A stretch of DNA of 32,940 nucleotides from the NCBI GenBank assembly GCA_900554205.1, contig USGM01000020.1, positions 1 through 32,940 of the forward strand, written 5' to 3'. Source of the DNA: an uncultured Lachnospiraceae bacterium. Its GTDB lineage: Bacteria > Bacillota > Clostridia > Lachnospirales > Lachnospiraceae. The notes under the pieces were generated by a model, which had not been told where the DNA came from, did not search any database, and saw only the letters and a list, made by a program, of their open reading frames with translations. Position numbers and translations under genes: made by a program. Positions 8,789-17,412 of this stretch are shown one piece after another; within the stretch, counting starts at the first letter, position 1, and each line of letters starts with the position of its first letter.

Positions 8789-9319
8789 CTACTTTTGGCG
8801 CAAACGATAGATCTTATCAAAAGGTGCCTTGATGTAAAGCATAAGCTTATCCGACGGGATTCCGCCCGGAAACATTAACCGGGTACCGGAGGTTATTTCC
8901 TCCCATATCCTGCATTTTACGCCTTCCCTTTCTACCATCAGTATTCCTTCCGGCAAAGAAACTCCCATGGCCGGGAAGTTGATTACCGTTCCTTCCCTTG
9001 TCTCCGTTCTCTTCCATGTAATGTCAAACCTTTCCCCGAGAAGTACATCATCGGCAACGACTCTTTCCCCCCACGATCCGTCCCTCCTGCCGGGCAGGAA
9101 GGTAAAGGTATATAAGCCCTGCTCTCCCCTCAGCGCTCTCGTCTGACTCCCTATCTCCATATGCGGAATTCTCGACACCTCTCCAAATCCGATTCCGTCC
9201 CCATCGGAGGAGTCTTTCTTCTTATATGTAATTCTTACCTTTTCAATCTCCTCGCTGTCCCATTTCCAGCTTACTTTTATCTGTCCCTGTTCGCAGCAGA
9301 CCGTAATGTCCTTTATCAT
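8789..9319 (-). CDS. Hypothetical 176-residue protein, beta-sandwich/Fn3-like
   Basis: The product starts MIKDITVCCEQGQIKVSWKW, with alternating hydrophobic and charged strands and the V-S-W-x-W pattern common at the start of fibronectin type III-like folds. The rest is also strand-rich and has no signal peptide, transmembrane segment or catalytic motif, so an adaptor role in the cytoplasm is possible. The frame extends upstream to 9400 but that would overlap the 610-residue gene. The ATG at 9319 has TAGGA about 9 nt upstream and lies 11 bp after that gene's stop, so it is preferred. No family is recognised with confidence. Confidence 0.65.
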   Translation of the reverse strand: MIKDITVCCEQGQIKVSWKWDSEEIEKVRITYKKKDSSDGDGIGFGEVSRIPHMEIGSQTRALRGEQGLYTFTFLPGRRDGSWGERVVADDVLLGERFDITWKRTETREGTVINFPAMGVSLPEGILMVEREGVKCRIWEEITSGTRLMFPGGIPSDKLMLYIKAPFDKIYRLRQK

Positions 9320-9330
9320 TTCGTTTTTTC

Positions 9331-11157
9331 CTAGCTCATATTGTAAATTTGTGCCAAATTCCTGATCTCTTTTATGCAGAACAGCTCCATTCGGCTGCAA
9401 CCCTGCCAGTTCCTACCCTGTATGCTCAGATACGGCAGCTTATGTGTCCAATCCATTTCGCTGTGGTATTTCGCATTCAGATACAAAATTTCCTCCTCCC
9501 GGCTGTCATAGGATGGTCTCAGCCTTGCCGCATAAAAAAGCTCTAATTTCTTATCTCTCTTTAATGTCTCGAGCCTGCACAGAAAGGTATTTAACACCGC
9601 ATCCGTGTTATGCTCGAGGAAGTCACATACCTTCTGCTGTAATTCCTCTACATTCAGCCGGATGTTCTGCAAAACACTTTCATCCAGAAGATCATCCTGC
9701 CACAGCAATTTCTGATCTATTTCTTCCCCGAACACCGTGACCGGCTCCGCAAAGGAAGACTCCTTGTCATTCCATGCCATCTCCCTGCGCAATACCTTAA
9801 GCTGGTTGCACTGCTCCAGATTTCTTGCTTCGATCGTACTAAGCTTTTTCTTAAATTCCGGTGTTTCCAGCAGCTCCAGCAGACTTTGGATCAGCCGTAG
9901 CCTTCTGGTATAGCGGAAGGCCTCCCCCTCCTTCGTCCACACTCTTGCACGGAGAATCTGTATCATGTCAGCTATCGTGCTCTGTCTGTCAGGCACAATA
10001 CATTCCTTTATCCGTATTTGCTCCCGGCACATTTCCCGTTCCTGCTCATAACGTTTATAAAGCTCTTCCAGCACCGCCGCCAGCTGATTTTTCACAAAGT
10101 AAAAATTTCCGATCTGCCGGTTGAAAAAGGAATCCAACCTTTCCTGTTCTATGCCATCCTCCAGATTACTTTCCAGAAAACGGGTATAGCTGTCCGTCTG
10201 TCCGTAAAGTCTTACAGACAGATCAGCAAGACTGATTTGGGTCCTTTTCAGCCCCATCCATTTCGCCCTTAGTATTTCTTCCGTCCCAGACGAATATAAG
10301 ACCGGCATCTTCTCAAACCGGTCGAGCCACCGGCTATTGTCAAATTCCGTAATCTGCCCGATTGCTTCCGCCACCTTATCCCTGCATACCTCGGGCGTCG
10401 CAGTCCTCTGACTCTGTCCTTCCAGCATCGAAATAAAATGATCCGCCAATAATTGCTTCAGCACGTCAAGCTTCCAATATCCCAAAGTATAAAAACAGGC
10501 TGTCTCCCTCTGCACGATGCCAAAGCGATTTCCATCCGTATGACTGCAGCTGAGAAAAATGTGCATGGCAATCGCCTGGATTCCTTTCCAGAACCTTTGG
10601 AAATCCGTGCTGTAGACATTGTTCGGCGTAATAATTCCCACAGGATATCTGTTTTCCCTGAAAAAGGCATCCATTTCCTCCCTTACGGGAACGCCATCCA
10701 TTACTTCATAATCAAAAACACAGTAATAGCGGATGCTGTATTTCCCGCCAAACCCTTTTTGTCTGCACTTCTCCTGTAAAAGTCTCAGAAAAGCCTGCAT
10801 TTCCTCTGCACGAAATTTCTCTGCCATAAATAGAATGAAAAAGCTGAAATCGTCAAATACCGGGACATTTCCCTTCTCCACATTTTCCCTGTGTTTTCGG
10901 ACAGCCGCATCAATTCCATCCGCTGCCTCCTCCATGCCGCGAATATGACACAATATCTTTGCGGATTCACTGCCCGTCTGCATATTCAGTTCCTTTTCAA
11001 GCATATCGCAGATTGTCTGCGGTACCTCCCCATACACAATGCAAAACGGCATCTTATCCATCTCTGGCACCCGTCCGTCACCCCTGGGCGCTGCACTGTC
11101 TATGATCTCTTCCAGCCTGTAGTTTACCTGCCTGCCGGACAGTGAATCCTCCTTCAT
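9331..11157 (-). CDS. Hypothetical 608-residue protein between tubulin-like and GTPase genes
   Basis: No family is recognised. The protein is soluble, without signal peptide or membrane span. The first 300 residues look alpha/beta, with strands such as PFCIVYGEV and YSIRYYCVFDYEV, and segments resembling large alpha/beta partner domains. The C-terminal half is helical and charged, with probable coiled coils around residues 340-560. It may form a complex with the preceding tubulin-like protein: the gap is only 19 bp, and the lengths and order imply co-expression. A GTG at 11163 is in frame, but ATG 11157 has AGGAG 10 nt upstream and is the better start. Confidence 0.7.
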   Translation of the reverse strand: MKEDSLSGRQVNYRLEEIIDSAAPRGDGRVPEMDKMPFCIVYGEVPQTICDMLEKELNMQTGSESAKILCHIRGMEEAADGIDAAVRKHRENVEKGNVPVFDDFSFFILFMAEKFRAEEMQAFLRLLQEKCRQKGFGGKYSIRYYCVFDYEVMDGVPVREEMDAFFRENRYPVGIITPNNVYSTDFQRFWKGIQAIAMHIFLSCSHTDGNRFGIVQRETACFYTLGYWKLDVLKQLLADHFISMLEGQSQRTATPEVCRDKVAEAIGQITEFDNSRWLDRFEKMPVLYSSGTEEILRAKWMGLKRTQISLADLSVRLYGQTDSYTRFLESNLEDGIEQERLDSFFNRQIGNFYFVKNQLAAVLEELYKRYEQEREMCREQIRIKECIVPDRQSTIADMIQILRARVWTKEGEAFRYTRRLRLIQSLLELLETPEFKKKLSTIEARNLEQCNQLKVLRREMAWNDKESSFAEPVTVFGEEIDQKLLWQDDLLDESVLQNIRLNVEELQQKVCDFLEHNTDAVLNTFLCRLETLKRDKKLELFYAARLRPSYDSREEEILYLNAKYHSEMDWTHKLPYLSIQGRNWQGCSRMELFCIKEIRNLAQIYNMS

Positions 11158-11176
11158 GGTCACTCAGCTCCTAAAC

Positions 11177-14100
11177 TTATTTTTTCCCCTTCTGCTTACC
11201 CAGCAGCTCCGTATAAAAGTCCGCATATTCCGCTGTCATCGCTTCTTTCCCTTCATCCTTAAGCGCCTTCTTCAGGTCAAGCTTTTTCAATGCCTCCCGC
11301 ACCTCTTCACAGTTCTGTATCAGGGCGTCTGACAAAGCCCGGTACTTTTCTCTCGCCTCAGGAGAATGATCATTGTTCAGCTCCGTACAGTAATTGTCCA
11401 GATCCTGCAGCTCCTCTTCCGTATACTTGTCGATCAGCTTCTGATAAGCCCAATATACATAAAAGCGGTTTTGAAGAGTGGTATAGTCCTCAAAGTAGGA
11501 GACCTCCTCCTCTTCTCCGTTCTTTTTCTCTAGGATGACCGCCTCCTCACGGAACTGAAGGATTCCTGTCCTTGCATAATCGTAGAACCTTGCTATGTTT
11601 TTATTTCTCGCCAGTCTTTCCATCTGTTTTTCATTTTCCTGCGCCACAGTTTTCTCGCATATTTTATAGAGCTCGTAGGTCTCCTTCAGGCGCTTATACA
11701 GGAATACATTCAGGCGCAGCATTTCATAGAGCTTATCATCCGTCACCTGCATATAGACCGTAGGAATGTTGATGGTATACTCCTCCATCTCCCCCTGAAA
11801 GCTCTGACACAGGCTCTTCCACAGAGCCGCTCCGCTCTGAATGAGGCCGTTTTCATCTTTCTCGAAATTTGATACATAGTCCCGACTGCACCACTCCAAT
11901 ACGGCTTCCCTGTCAGCGTAAGGGCTGTTTCTTCGGAAGCATTTCGCCATATAGAGTCCTGTTGTCTGATCCCTCTCTATGAGTCCGTTTTGCAGATAGC
12001 ACTGCGTGTCCTGTTGTACCTGATTCAGATAATTTTTTTCCCGTGGGTTCTGATCTGGATTTGTCCATACCTCCGGCACGGTCAACGCAGGAAAATCCTT
12101 CCAGTTATCTGTGGAGTTTTCCCGCAGATGCATGCCGGAAATTCCATTCTTTTCATACACAGCCTCATAATAAGCAATATCAGAGTTGGCAAACAGAGGC
12201 ACACCGATAACCGTGTTATACCAATAAATACTGTTGGCATCACTGCTTTCTGCCACCGCCGCGCCATTCGCCTTGGCAAACGCTTCCAAATCTGTCTTCA
12301 TATTCGTTGCACTGTTCGGTATCACTACATATTTATGGGACGCCATGCTGCTTAAGGAGAATACCGGAGAGACCGGGAAGATCACATCCGCTTTGCTCTT
12401 CAATTCATTACAGAGCGCCATAATGCCTGTCGAAAAACCACCCTGTCCATATTTAATCTGAAGAAATTTTTCCAACGTTAGGTTTGGAACCGCTTTATAT
12501 CTGTCTTCCATGAACTGAACGAATACCTTCATGGGCTCAAATTCCTCTGCGCTGTCCGGACTGTCAGCCCACTTTCCCTCTGTCTGGATGATCTTCCCCT
12601 CCAGTGCCGTTGCCAGTCCCTCCGCTGTCTCCCCAGCAAGCATAGCATCCAGATAATGCAGTACCTGCAATGTTTCATTATCCGTGCTGCTGAAATCGAT
12701 CAGTCTTCCGGCATATTCCGCCTGTGTCAATTTGCCCTCCATTACGTTCTGGTAATTTGCGCTGACAATCTCCTTCATATAGGTGAGCACATCTATGTAC
12801 TTCTGCAGCGCCGTGAGCTTATGCTCCAGATGCTCCAATATCTGCTTCATGCAGTCCTTTACGATATTTTCATAGAGATAAATCCGGTTATCACACACCA
12901 GACTGGCAACGCAAAGCTCCCTGTATTCTTCAATCAGGGCATTTCTTTTCATGCCGCCGCCCATGACTCCGCCCAGTGAGCTTACAATTTCCCGCATCCG
13001 CATCTCGATCTGGCGCTGCATCTCCTGCTGACCTGCAATCAGACCGTTGATGGAGGGGACATACTCATTCCGGAGCCGCTGGCAGATACCGTTGAACTTA
13101 TCCCCGTCTATCACTCTTGCAGAAAACAGTTCCCGCAGGAAATAGATGCCTGCATCTGCATCCTGAAACAGTCTGTAATACCTTTCATCCAGCGCCCCCA
13201 CAATCCTTTCAAGGCTATTGTTCTTTGCAATATCCCAGGCATTATACAGATCCACATTACGGGTCATCCACATCTGCTTGATCGCGTTAAACAAGCTTCC
13301 GGAAATGATCTCCGCATTTTTCTTGTCTATGGGACCGCCGAGTTCTTTGCTATATTGAAGCGGCATCACCGTGGACTGACTCTCGATCGCTCCCGCCTGC
13401 TCCTCCGGCAGCATATGGATCTCTGTCAGCAGATTATCCACATTCTTCTGTCCAGGGTGCTTATCCCACGCACTCTCCAGCTTCTTCATAGTTCCCTGCG
13501 CCAGATATGCCATGATCTGTTCCATGGGAAGAATGATCTCTCCTGTACCGATCACGAGATATTGATAATGTGCATTTCTCGGAACCGTGTTAGACAGCTT
13601 GACAACTGCATTTGCAATCTCACTAGGAGAATTATCCAAAAAGGAATTTGCTAAGAAGAGATTGTTTGCCTGATTATCCGTAACCAGATTTACAATATTA
13701 TCCACAACAACATTGCGCGTAAATTTGTCCGGTTCCGCCACCAGCCCTGTATCTTTCTTTCCTGAAACCAGCACACAGCTATCGAAGATCCTCTCTGAAG
13801 AGACCACCGAAAAGCCGGGGACATACTCCGCCCTGAATTGTGCCGCACCGCCCATTTGTCCGATATTCATTAAGGTATCGATTTCTTTTAGGGCCGCATA
13901 GCTGTTATAACGCAGATGGTCTCCCGTTGCCTCCTTGGGATAGGTATCCGGAAGGAAGATATATGCATACATTTTTACACTCCACTTATTTCTCTTACAG
14001 ATTTCGCGGACAATATAGGGAATGTCAATGATCGTCCCGCTTCCGGTACCGCCCCCCACTCCTGCGAAGATATAAACGATCAATTTTTCCTTTGCAGGAT

Positions 14101-14659
14101 TTTTTATCTGGCTATGCAATTTCTGTAATTTCAGGGTCAAAGTATTTTCCACCCTCTTAAATGCTACATTTCCAAAGAGCAGATACCTTCCCGCCTGACG
14201 GATTCCGCCGGCGCCGTCCCCTTGCAATTCCGCATTTATTGTAGGACTGATCCATTCCTTAATGTTCTCTGGAATCAAATTCCTGTTTTCCGGTTTTAGT
14301 TTATCAGCTGCCGACGCATCATAAAGCTGGCAGGTCTCCATTTCCTGCGGAGCGTCGCTTAAGCCGACCTCCCCATAACCAGCCTTTACCAGTTGATCCA
14401 TGTCGTCCTTTGCCGTGTCTATGATCAGATACTCGAAATTATCCGGTTTCTTTTTATCCTTCGGGCAATCAATCTTCTTATACACCGCTGTCTTGATACC
14501 GGCTACCGTCTTGCTCCCCTTTCCGCCAAGTCCTATGAACAGGAACTTACTGTCTGCGGGAGTCGCCTTTCTCCGTCCGGTCATGAAATTCTCAAAACCG
14601 CCCCCATTGGCAAAACTCATTTTGTCCAGTCTTTCCTTTTCCTTTGCGCTTAATGCCAT
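11177..14659 (-). CDS. Giant tubulin/FtsZ-like GTPase (Tubulin_2-type)
   Basis: The 1160-residue protein has a tubulin-superfamily nucleotide-binding N-terminus. It has GLGGKGSKT at about 43-51 (the glycine loop after the first strand), IIDTAKDD at about 79-86, and the hallmark tubulin signature GGGTGSG at 202-208. GIRQAGRYLLFGN near 152-164 is another stretch typical of bacterial Tubulin_2-type proteins. The remaining roughly 900 residues are a large helical extension far longer than FtsZ (about 350-400 residues). It is soluble. It probably binds GTP and may form filaments or rings beneath the membrane. The ATG has AGGAGG 9 nt upstream and follows the vWA lipoprotein gene by 13 bp, implying one transcript. 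Polymerisation is inferred from the family, not shown. Confidence 0.85.
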   Translation of the reverse strand: MALSAKEKERLDKMSFANGGGFENFMTGRRKATPADSKFLFIGLGGKGSKTVAGIKTAVYKKIDCPKDKKKPDNFEYLIIDTAKDDMDQLVKAGYGEVGLSDAPQEMETCQLYDASAADKLKPENRNLIPENIKEWISPTINAELQGDGAGGIRQAGRYLLFGNVAFKRVENTLTLKLQKLHSQIKNPAKEKLIVYIFAGVGGGTGSGTIIDIPYIVREICKRNKWSVKMYAYIFLPDTYPKEATGDHLRYNSYAALKEIDTLMNIGQMGGAAQFRAEYVPGFSVVSSERIFDSCVLVSGKKDTGLVAEPDKFTRNVVVDNIVNLVTDNQANNLFLANSFLDNSPSEIANAVVKLSNTVPRNAHYQYLVIGTGEIILPMEQIMAYLAQGTMKKLESAWDKHPGQKNVDNLLTEIHMLPEEQAGAIESQSTVMPLQYSKELGGPIDKKNAEIISGSLFNAIKQMWMTRNVDLYNAWDIAKNNSLERIVGALDERYYRLFQDADAGIYFLRELFSARVIDGDKFNGICQRLRNEYVPSINGLIAGQQEMQRQIEMRMREIVSSLGGVMGGGMKRNALIEEYRELCVASLVCDNRIYLYENIVKDCMKQILEHLEHKLTALQKYIDVLTYMKEIVSANYQNVMEGKLTQAEYAGRLIDFSSTDNETLQVLHYLDAMLAGETAEGLATALEGKIIQTEGKWADSPDSAEEFEPMKVFVQFMEDRYKAVPNLTLEKFLQIKYGQGGFSTGIMALCNELKSKADVIFPVSPVFSLSSMASHKYVVIPNSATNMKTDLEAFAKANGAAVAESSDANSIYWYNTVIGVPLFANSDIAYYEAVYEKNGISGMHLRENSTDNWKDFPALTVPEVWTNPDQNPREKNYLNQVQQDTQCYLQNGLIERDQTTGLYMAKCFRRNSPYADREAVLEWCSRDYVSNFEKDENGLIQSGAALWKSLCQSFQGEMEEYTINIPTVYMQVTDDKLYEMLRLNVFLYKRLKETYELYKICEKTVAQENEKQMERLARNKNIARFYDYARTGILQFREEAVILEKKNGEEEEVSYFEDYTTLQNRFYVYWAYQKLIDKYTEEELQDLDNYCTELNNDHSPEAREKYRALSDALIQNCEEVREALKKLDLKKALKDEGKEAMTAEYADFYTELLGKQKGKK

Positions 14660-14672
14660 GTCTGCTGTCCTC

Positions 14673-16874
14673 CTACATTTTCTTGTATTTTATGTTGATC
14701 TGTTCAAACTCGTTTTCAGATGTCGAAAAACGCACTCCAAATTCCTGCTCTGTGATGTTACTGATACCGTATTTATTCCCGCCGTTCAGGTCGACTACAA
14801 TTTCATTCCGTTCCGTCACACTGTTCATGTGCATCAGTTTTGCCGAAGCGCTCTTACATTTCACCGTGATAGAGAAGGCTGCATCGTTCGCAAGTACCTT
14901 TACATGCGCCGACTCGGTCTCCATTTTCATCAGGCATTCCGTAAACCGTTGCTTTTTCTCCTCATCCGTCTCCATATAATATCCGGCGATCAGTCTTAAC
15001 AGACTGCTCAGTGCAAAGCCCCGTTTTCCTACGGACTCCGCTGAAATTGAACTCAGAATGTCAAACTCCTCCGTATCGAAAATGCCGTATTGATTTTTCG
15101 CGGCAGAAAGAACGCTAATCTGAAAAGAACCATAGAGCCTTCTTTTTCTTCTGCGGCAGAGTATGATGATCCCGACGAGAATAGCAACAGCAAGAATTAC
15201 TAACAATACTTTTCCATATGCCTGCATAAAAGACATTACAACGATCGTTATCCTCTTTTCGGTCTTCTCCACTGAACCATTCTCGGCAATAATCGTGATT
15301 CTTCCCTCACCGATCTTCTCCGCCTTCAGCAACAGTGTCTGCTCCTGTAGTTCCGCCTTAACAAACTCATTTGTATTAGAGACGGAATAGTTAATTTCGC
15401 CGTCCCCGTCAGGATCATAGAAGTACTGTTCCAGATCGAGTTCCTTGCTTTTTCCCGGACGCAGCTTTATCTCCTCGAATTGCTTCTTGGTCAAAGGAGG
15501 GCTTTTCACTGCTTCTATACTAAAGCTGTCACTGTCACGGTAGAAACCGCTTCCATCCACATGTACGCTGACTTCATATTGCGCGATTTCCATCGCATAG
15601 AAGCCTCCCTCTAAACAGTCGCCGTTCCACCCCAGCTTCAATTCTTCCTGCTGCTGTTCCTGAGAATTTTTGTTCTGTATCGTCAGATACCCCGACATAT
15701 TCTGGTAAATTGCTTTATCTGTTATCTTTTCGCCACGGGAATACAGATAAACCTGTAAATTAATCTTTTTTCCCTTTACAACGACTGTATTTTCAGCCTC
15801 CACAATCAGATCAATATCATAGTTATAGATGAGGTTTACTTTTATATGGTCTCCCGTTACTCCTTTTACCTTTATGCTCCACTCGCCAACATCGGGAGTG
15901 AACAGCTTCAAAAGAGAGTATTTTGCGGAATTATTGAATTCCACCCTCGTATTTTCCTGAATATCCACCTCCGTTCCAGAAGGATCAGTCAGGCAAATAT
16001 CCTCGATCTGCATAGAAGACAGAATCACAATATTGGCCTCCATAACGCTACTGTTATCTATCGTAAAATGCATCTCATGATAATTTCCGTCTGCATCAAA
16101 TTCATCAATATTCTGCTTTTCAGACTTATCTATCTGCGCAAAGATAGAATTAAAGAAGTCCGGCAAATCATTTACATCTGTTGCAATCTTGTACTGCCCA
16201 TCAGTAGACGCCGCGATGTTTCTCAGCATTTCTTCATCTACTTTTCCATCCGCATTGAGTCCGATGCAGTAGATCTTGTACCCCTTCTGTGCAGCTTCCT
16301 GAATGGCAGTGTTTACATCATTCAGCGAATCTTCTATCGTTCGGTTTGGTGTACCTGCATCAATGTCTGTTTTCCCATCTGTAAAAAGTATAATTACCTT
16401 TTCGTTCCGAACATCACTTCCATCCAGAACAGATACCGCTTCTAACAGTCCCGCTCCGGTATCCGTATGCGCGGGGGCAGAGTAACGCACCCCATCCAAT
16501 ACCTCCTTCAACTGATTCTTATTCTCCTGTTGGCTTGTATCTAACAGACCGGAAGAAACGACCTTGTTAGAAAATTCCACCAGTGCAATCGACGCATTGG
16601 ATGTCTTTTCCATGTCTACGAATAGTTTCGCCGCCTCAATCGCCAACCTTTCCTTATCCGCCTTGCGCATGGAACCGCTCTCGTCCATCACCAGAACCAC
16701 ATCTGTACCTCTATTCTGTTCGGAATCTCCGACCATGACTATGGGCGGCTGTTGCTCTGCATCTGTCGCTTCCTCATCCCGCTGCTCTTCTCTTCCACAG
16801 CCGGACAAAATCGTCGTCATAAGCAATACCAGAAAAATCCATTTCATTTTTCTCGTTTTCTTCCCGCGTTGCAT
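14673..16874 (-). CDS. vWA-domain lipoprotein with a second membrane span and cytoplasmic tail
   Basis: The 733-residue protein begins with a basic n-region, a hydrophobic core and the lipobox LSGC (C26), so it should be lipidated at the outer face. The vWA domain follows, with the MIDAS motif DESGS at about 64-68, able to bind a divalent ion and ligand. After further beta domains, including a cadherin-like stretch with DPDGD (roughly 455-550), a membrane span KVLLVILAVAILVGIIILC precedes RRRKRR. About 154 residues then remain in the cytoplasm. This layout suits an outside-in sensor. GGAGAG lies about 7 nt before the ATG. It is the first gene of the operon and has a strong promoter. Confidence 0.85.
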   Translation of the reverse strand: MQRGKKTRKMKWIFLVLLMTTILSGCGREEQRDEEATDAEQQPPIVMVGDSEQNRGTDVVLVMDESGSMRKADKERLAIEAAKLFVDMEKTSNASIALVEFSNKVVSSGLLDTSQQENKNQLKEVLDGVRYSAPAHTDTGAGLLEAVSVLDGSDVRNEKVIILFTDGKTDIDAGTPNRTIEDSLNDVNTAIQEAAQKGYKIYCIGLNADGKVDEEMLRNIAASTDGQYKIATDVNDLPDFFNSIFAQIDKSEKQNIDEFDADGNYHEMHFTIDNSSVMEANIVILSSMQIEDICLTDPSGTEVDIQENTRVEFNNSAKYSLLKLFTPDVGEWSIKVKGVTGDHIKVNLIYNYDIDLIVEAENTVVVKGKKINLQVYLYSRGEKITDKAIYQNMSGYLTIQNKNSQEQQQEELKLGWNGDCLEGGFYAMEIAQYEVSVHVDGSGFYRDSDSFSIEAVKSPPLTKKQFEEIKLRPGKSKELDLEQYFYDPDGDGEINYSVSNTNEFVKAELQEQTLLLKAEKIGEGRITIIAENGSVEKTEKRITIVVMSFMQAYGKVLLVILAVAILVGIIILCRRRKRRLYGSFQISVLSAAKNQYGIFDTEEFDILSSISAESVGKRGFALSSLLRLIAGYYMETDEEKKQRFTECLMKMETESAHVKVLANDAAFSITVKCKSASAKLMHMNSVTERNEIVVDLNGGNKYGISNITEQEFGVRFSTSENEFEQINIKYKKM

Positions 16875-16927
16875 ATCTTATCTCTCCGTTCCTTTTTATA
16901 AATTGGTTTATTTCCTTCACAAAGGCA

Positions 16928-16956
16928 ATTATATCATCTACAATCCTATATTTCAA
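16928..16956 (-). promoter_or_regulatory. Sigma-A promoter of the vWA-tubulin-GTPase operon
   Basis: On the minus strand, TTGAAA (16956-16951) is followed by a 17-bp spacer and a perfect TATAAT (16933-16928). The predicted start near 16921 leaves a leader of about 45 nt before the vWA ATG at 16874. It is the only strong promoter seen for the eleven-gene operon. Confidence 0.75.
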
Positions 16957-16966
16957 TGTTTTTATC

Positions 16967-16995
16967 ATCTGTATTCCAACATATTTCATACAGAT
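16967..16995. promoter_or_regulatory. Inverted-repeat operator between divergent promoters
   Basis: ATCTGTAT (16967-16974) and ATACAGAT (16988-16995) are exact inverted repeats separated by 13 bp. Their centres are 21 bp apart, two helical turns, which fits a dimeric helix-turn-helix protein. The site lies just upstream of the operon -35 and over the likely start region of the divergent XRE gene. It could let the XRE protein activate the operon while repressing itself. Confidence 0.5.
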
Positions 16996-17001
16996 ATTAG
17001 A

Positions 17002-17007
17002 TACAAT
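17002..17007 (+). promoter_or_regulatory. Possible -10 of the XRE regulator gene
   Basis: TACAAT lies 19 bp upstream of the XRE start codon. That leaves a very short leader, and no good -35 lies 17 bp upstream, so the promoter would need an activator or be weak. Confidence 0.3.
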
Positions 17008-17026
17008 ATAGCAAGGGGTGTTGAAT

Positions 17027-17341
17027 ATGTATGAAGAAAAATTTGCAAACCGCTTGAGCCAATTACGCATAAAGAAGGGTGTGTCGGCTCGTGATATGAG
17101 CTTATCGATCGGGCAGAATCCCGGTTATATTAACAATATTGAAACAGGGAAATCACTTCCTTCTTTGACCAACTTTTTTTATATTTGTGATTATCTGGAG
17201 ATCAGTCCTATGGATTTTTTCAATTTTGACTCCTCATATCCAAAGGAAATAGATGCGTTGTATACGGCGTTGAACCAACTGACCGATTCGCAATTTCAGA
17301 TTGTATCGGAATTAATAAATGAATTTAATCAAAACAAATAA
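17027..17341 (+). CDS. XRE-family HTH transcriptional regulator
   Basis: The 104-residue protein has an N-terminal Cro/C1-type helix-turn-helix: FANRLSQLRIKKGVSARDMS, then GYINNIETGKSLPSL, the recognition-helix pattern of this family. The short helical C-terminus (about 70-104) probably dimerises. AAGGGG about 9 nt before ATG 17027 decides this start; an in-frame GTG at 17018 overlaps the ribosome-binding site. It is divergent from the vWA-tubulin operon and shares a 152-bp regulatory gap containing an inverted repeat, so it is the prime candidate regulator of that operon. Binding is inferred. Confidence 0.85.
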   Translation: MYEEKFANRLSQLRIKKGVSARDMSLSIGQNPGYINNIETGKSLPSLTNFFYICDYLEISPMDFFNFDSSYPKEIDALYTALNQLTDSQFQIVSELINEFNQNK

Positions 17342-17381
17342 CAGAATCGTCCGCAGGTAAATTTGCGAACGATTCTGTTAT
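17338..17381. terminator. Bidirectional terminator between XRE and DUF4003-type genes
   Basis: A 13-bp perfect stem (17338-17350 with 17369-17381) continues after one mismatch as CGCA/TGCG around an 8-nt loop. T-rich sequence follows on both strands (TTTT to the right, ATTTGTTTT to the left in minus sense). It lies between the two convergent genes and overlaps the XRE stop codon. Confidence 0.85.
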
Positions 17382-17412
17382 TTTCATATCATCTCAATTC
17401 TATTACACCATT

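Noticed and set aside
1..16874. Conjugation or type IV secretion locus, suggested by the VirB4/HerA-like ATPase
   Set aside because: No relaxase, coupling protein, VirD4, VirB6-like protein or other transfer genes accompany it; tubulin, GTPase and vWA neighbours point elsewhere.
16774..17070. 98-codon minus-strand frame across the divergent promoter region
   Set aside because: It would run through the operon promoter, operator and XRE start; lipobox and ribosome-binding site support the vWA frame instead.
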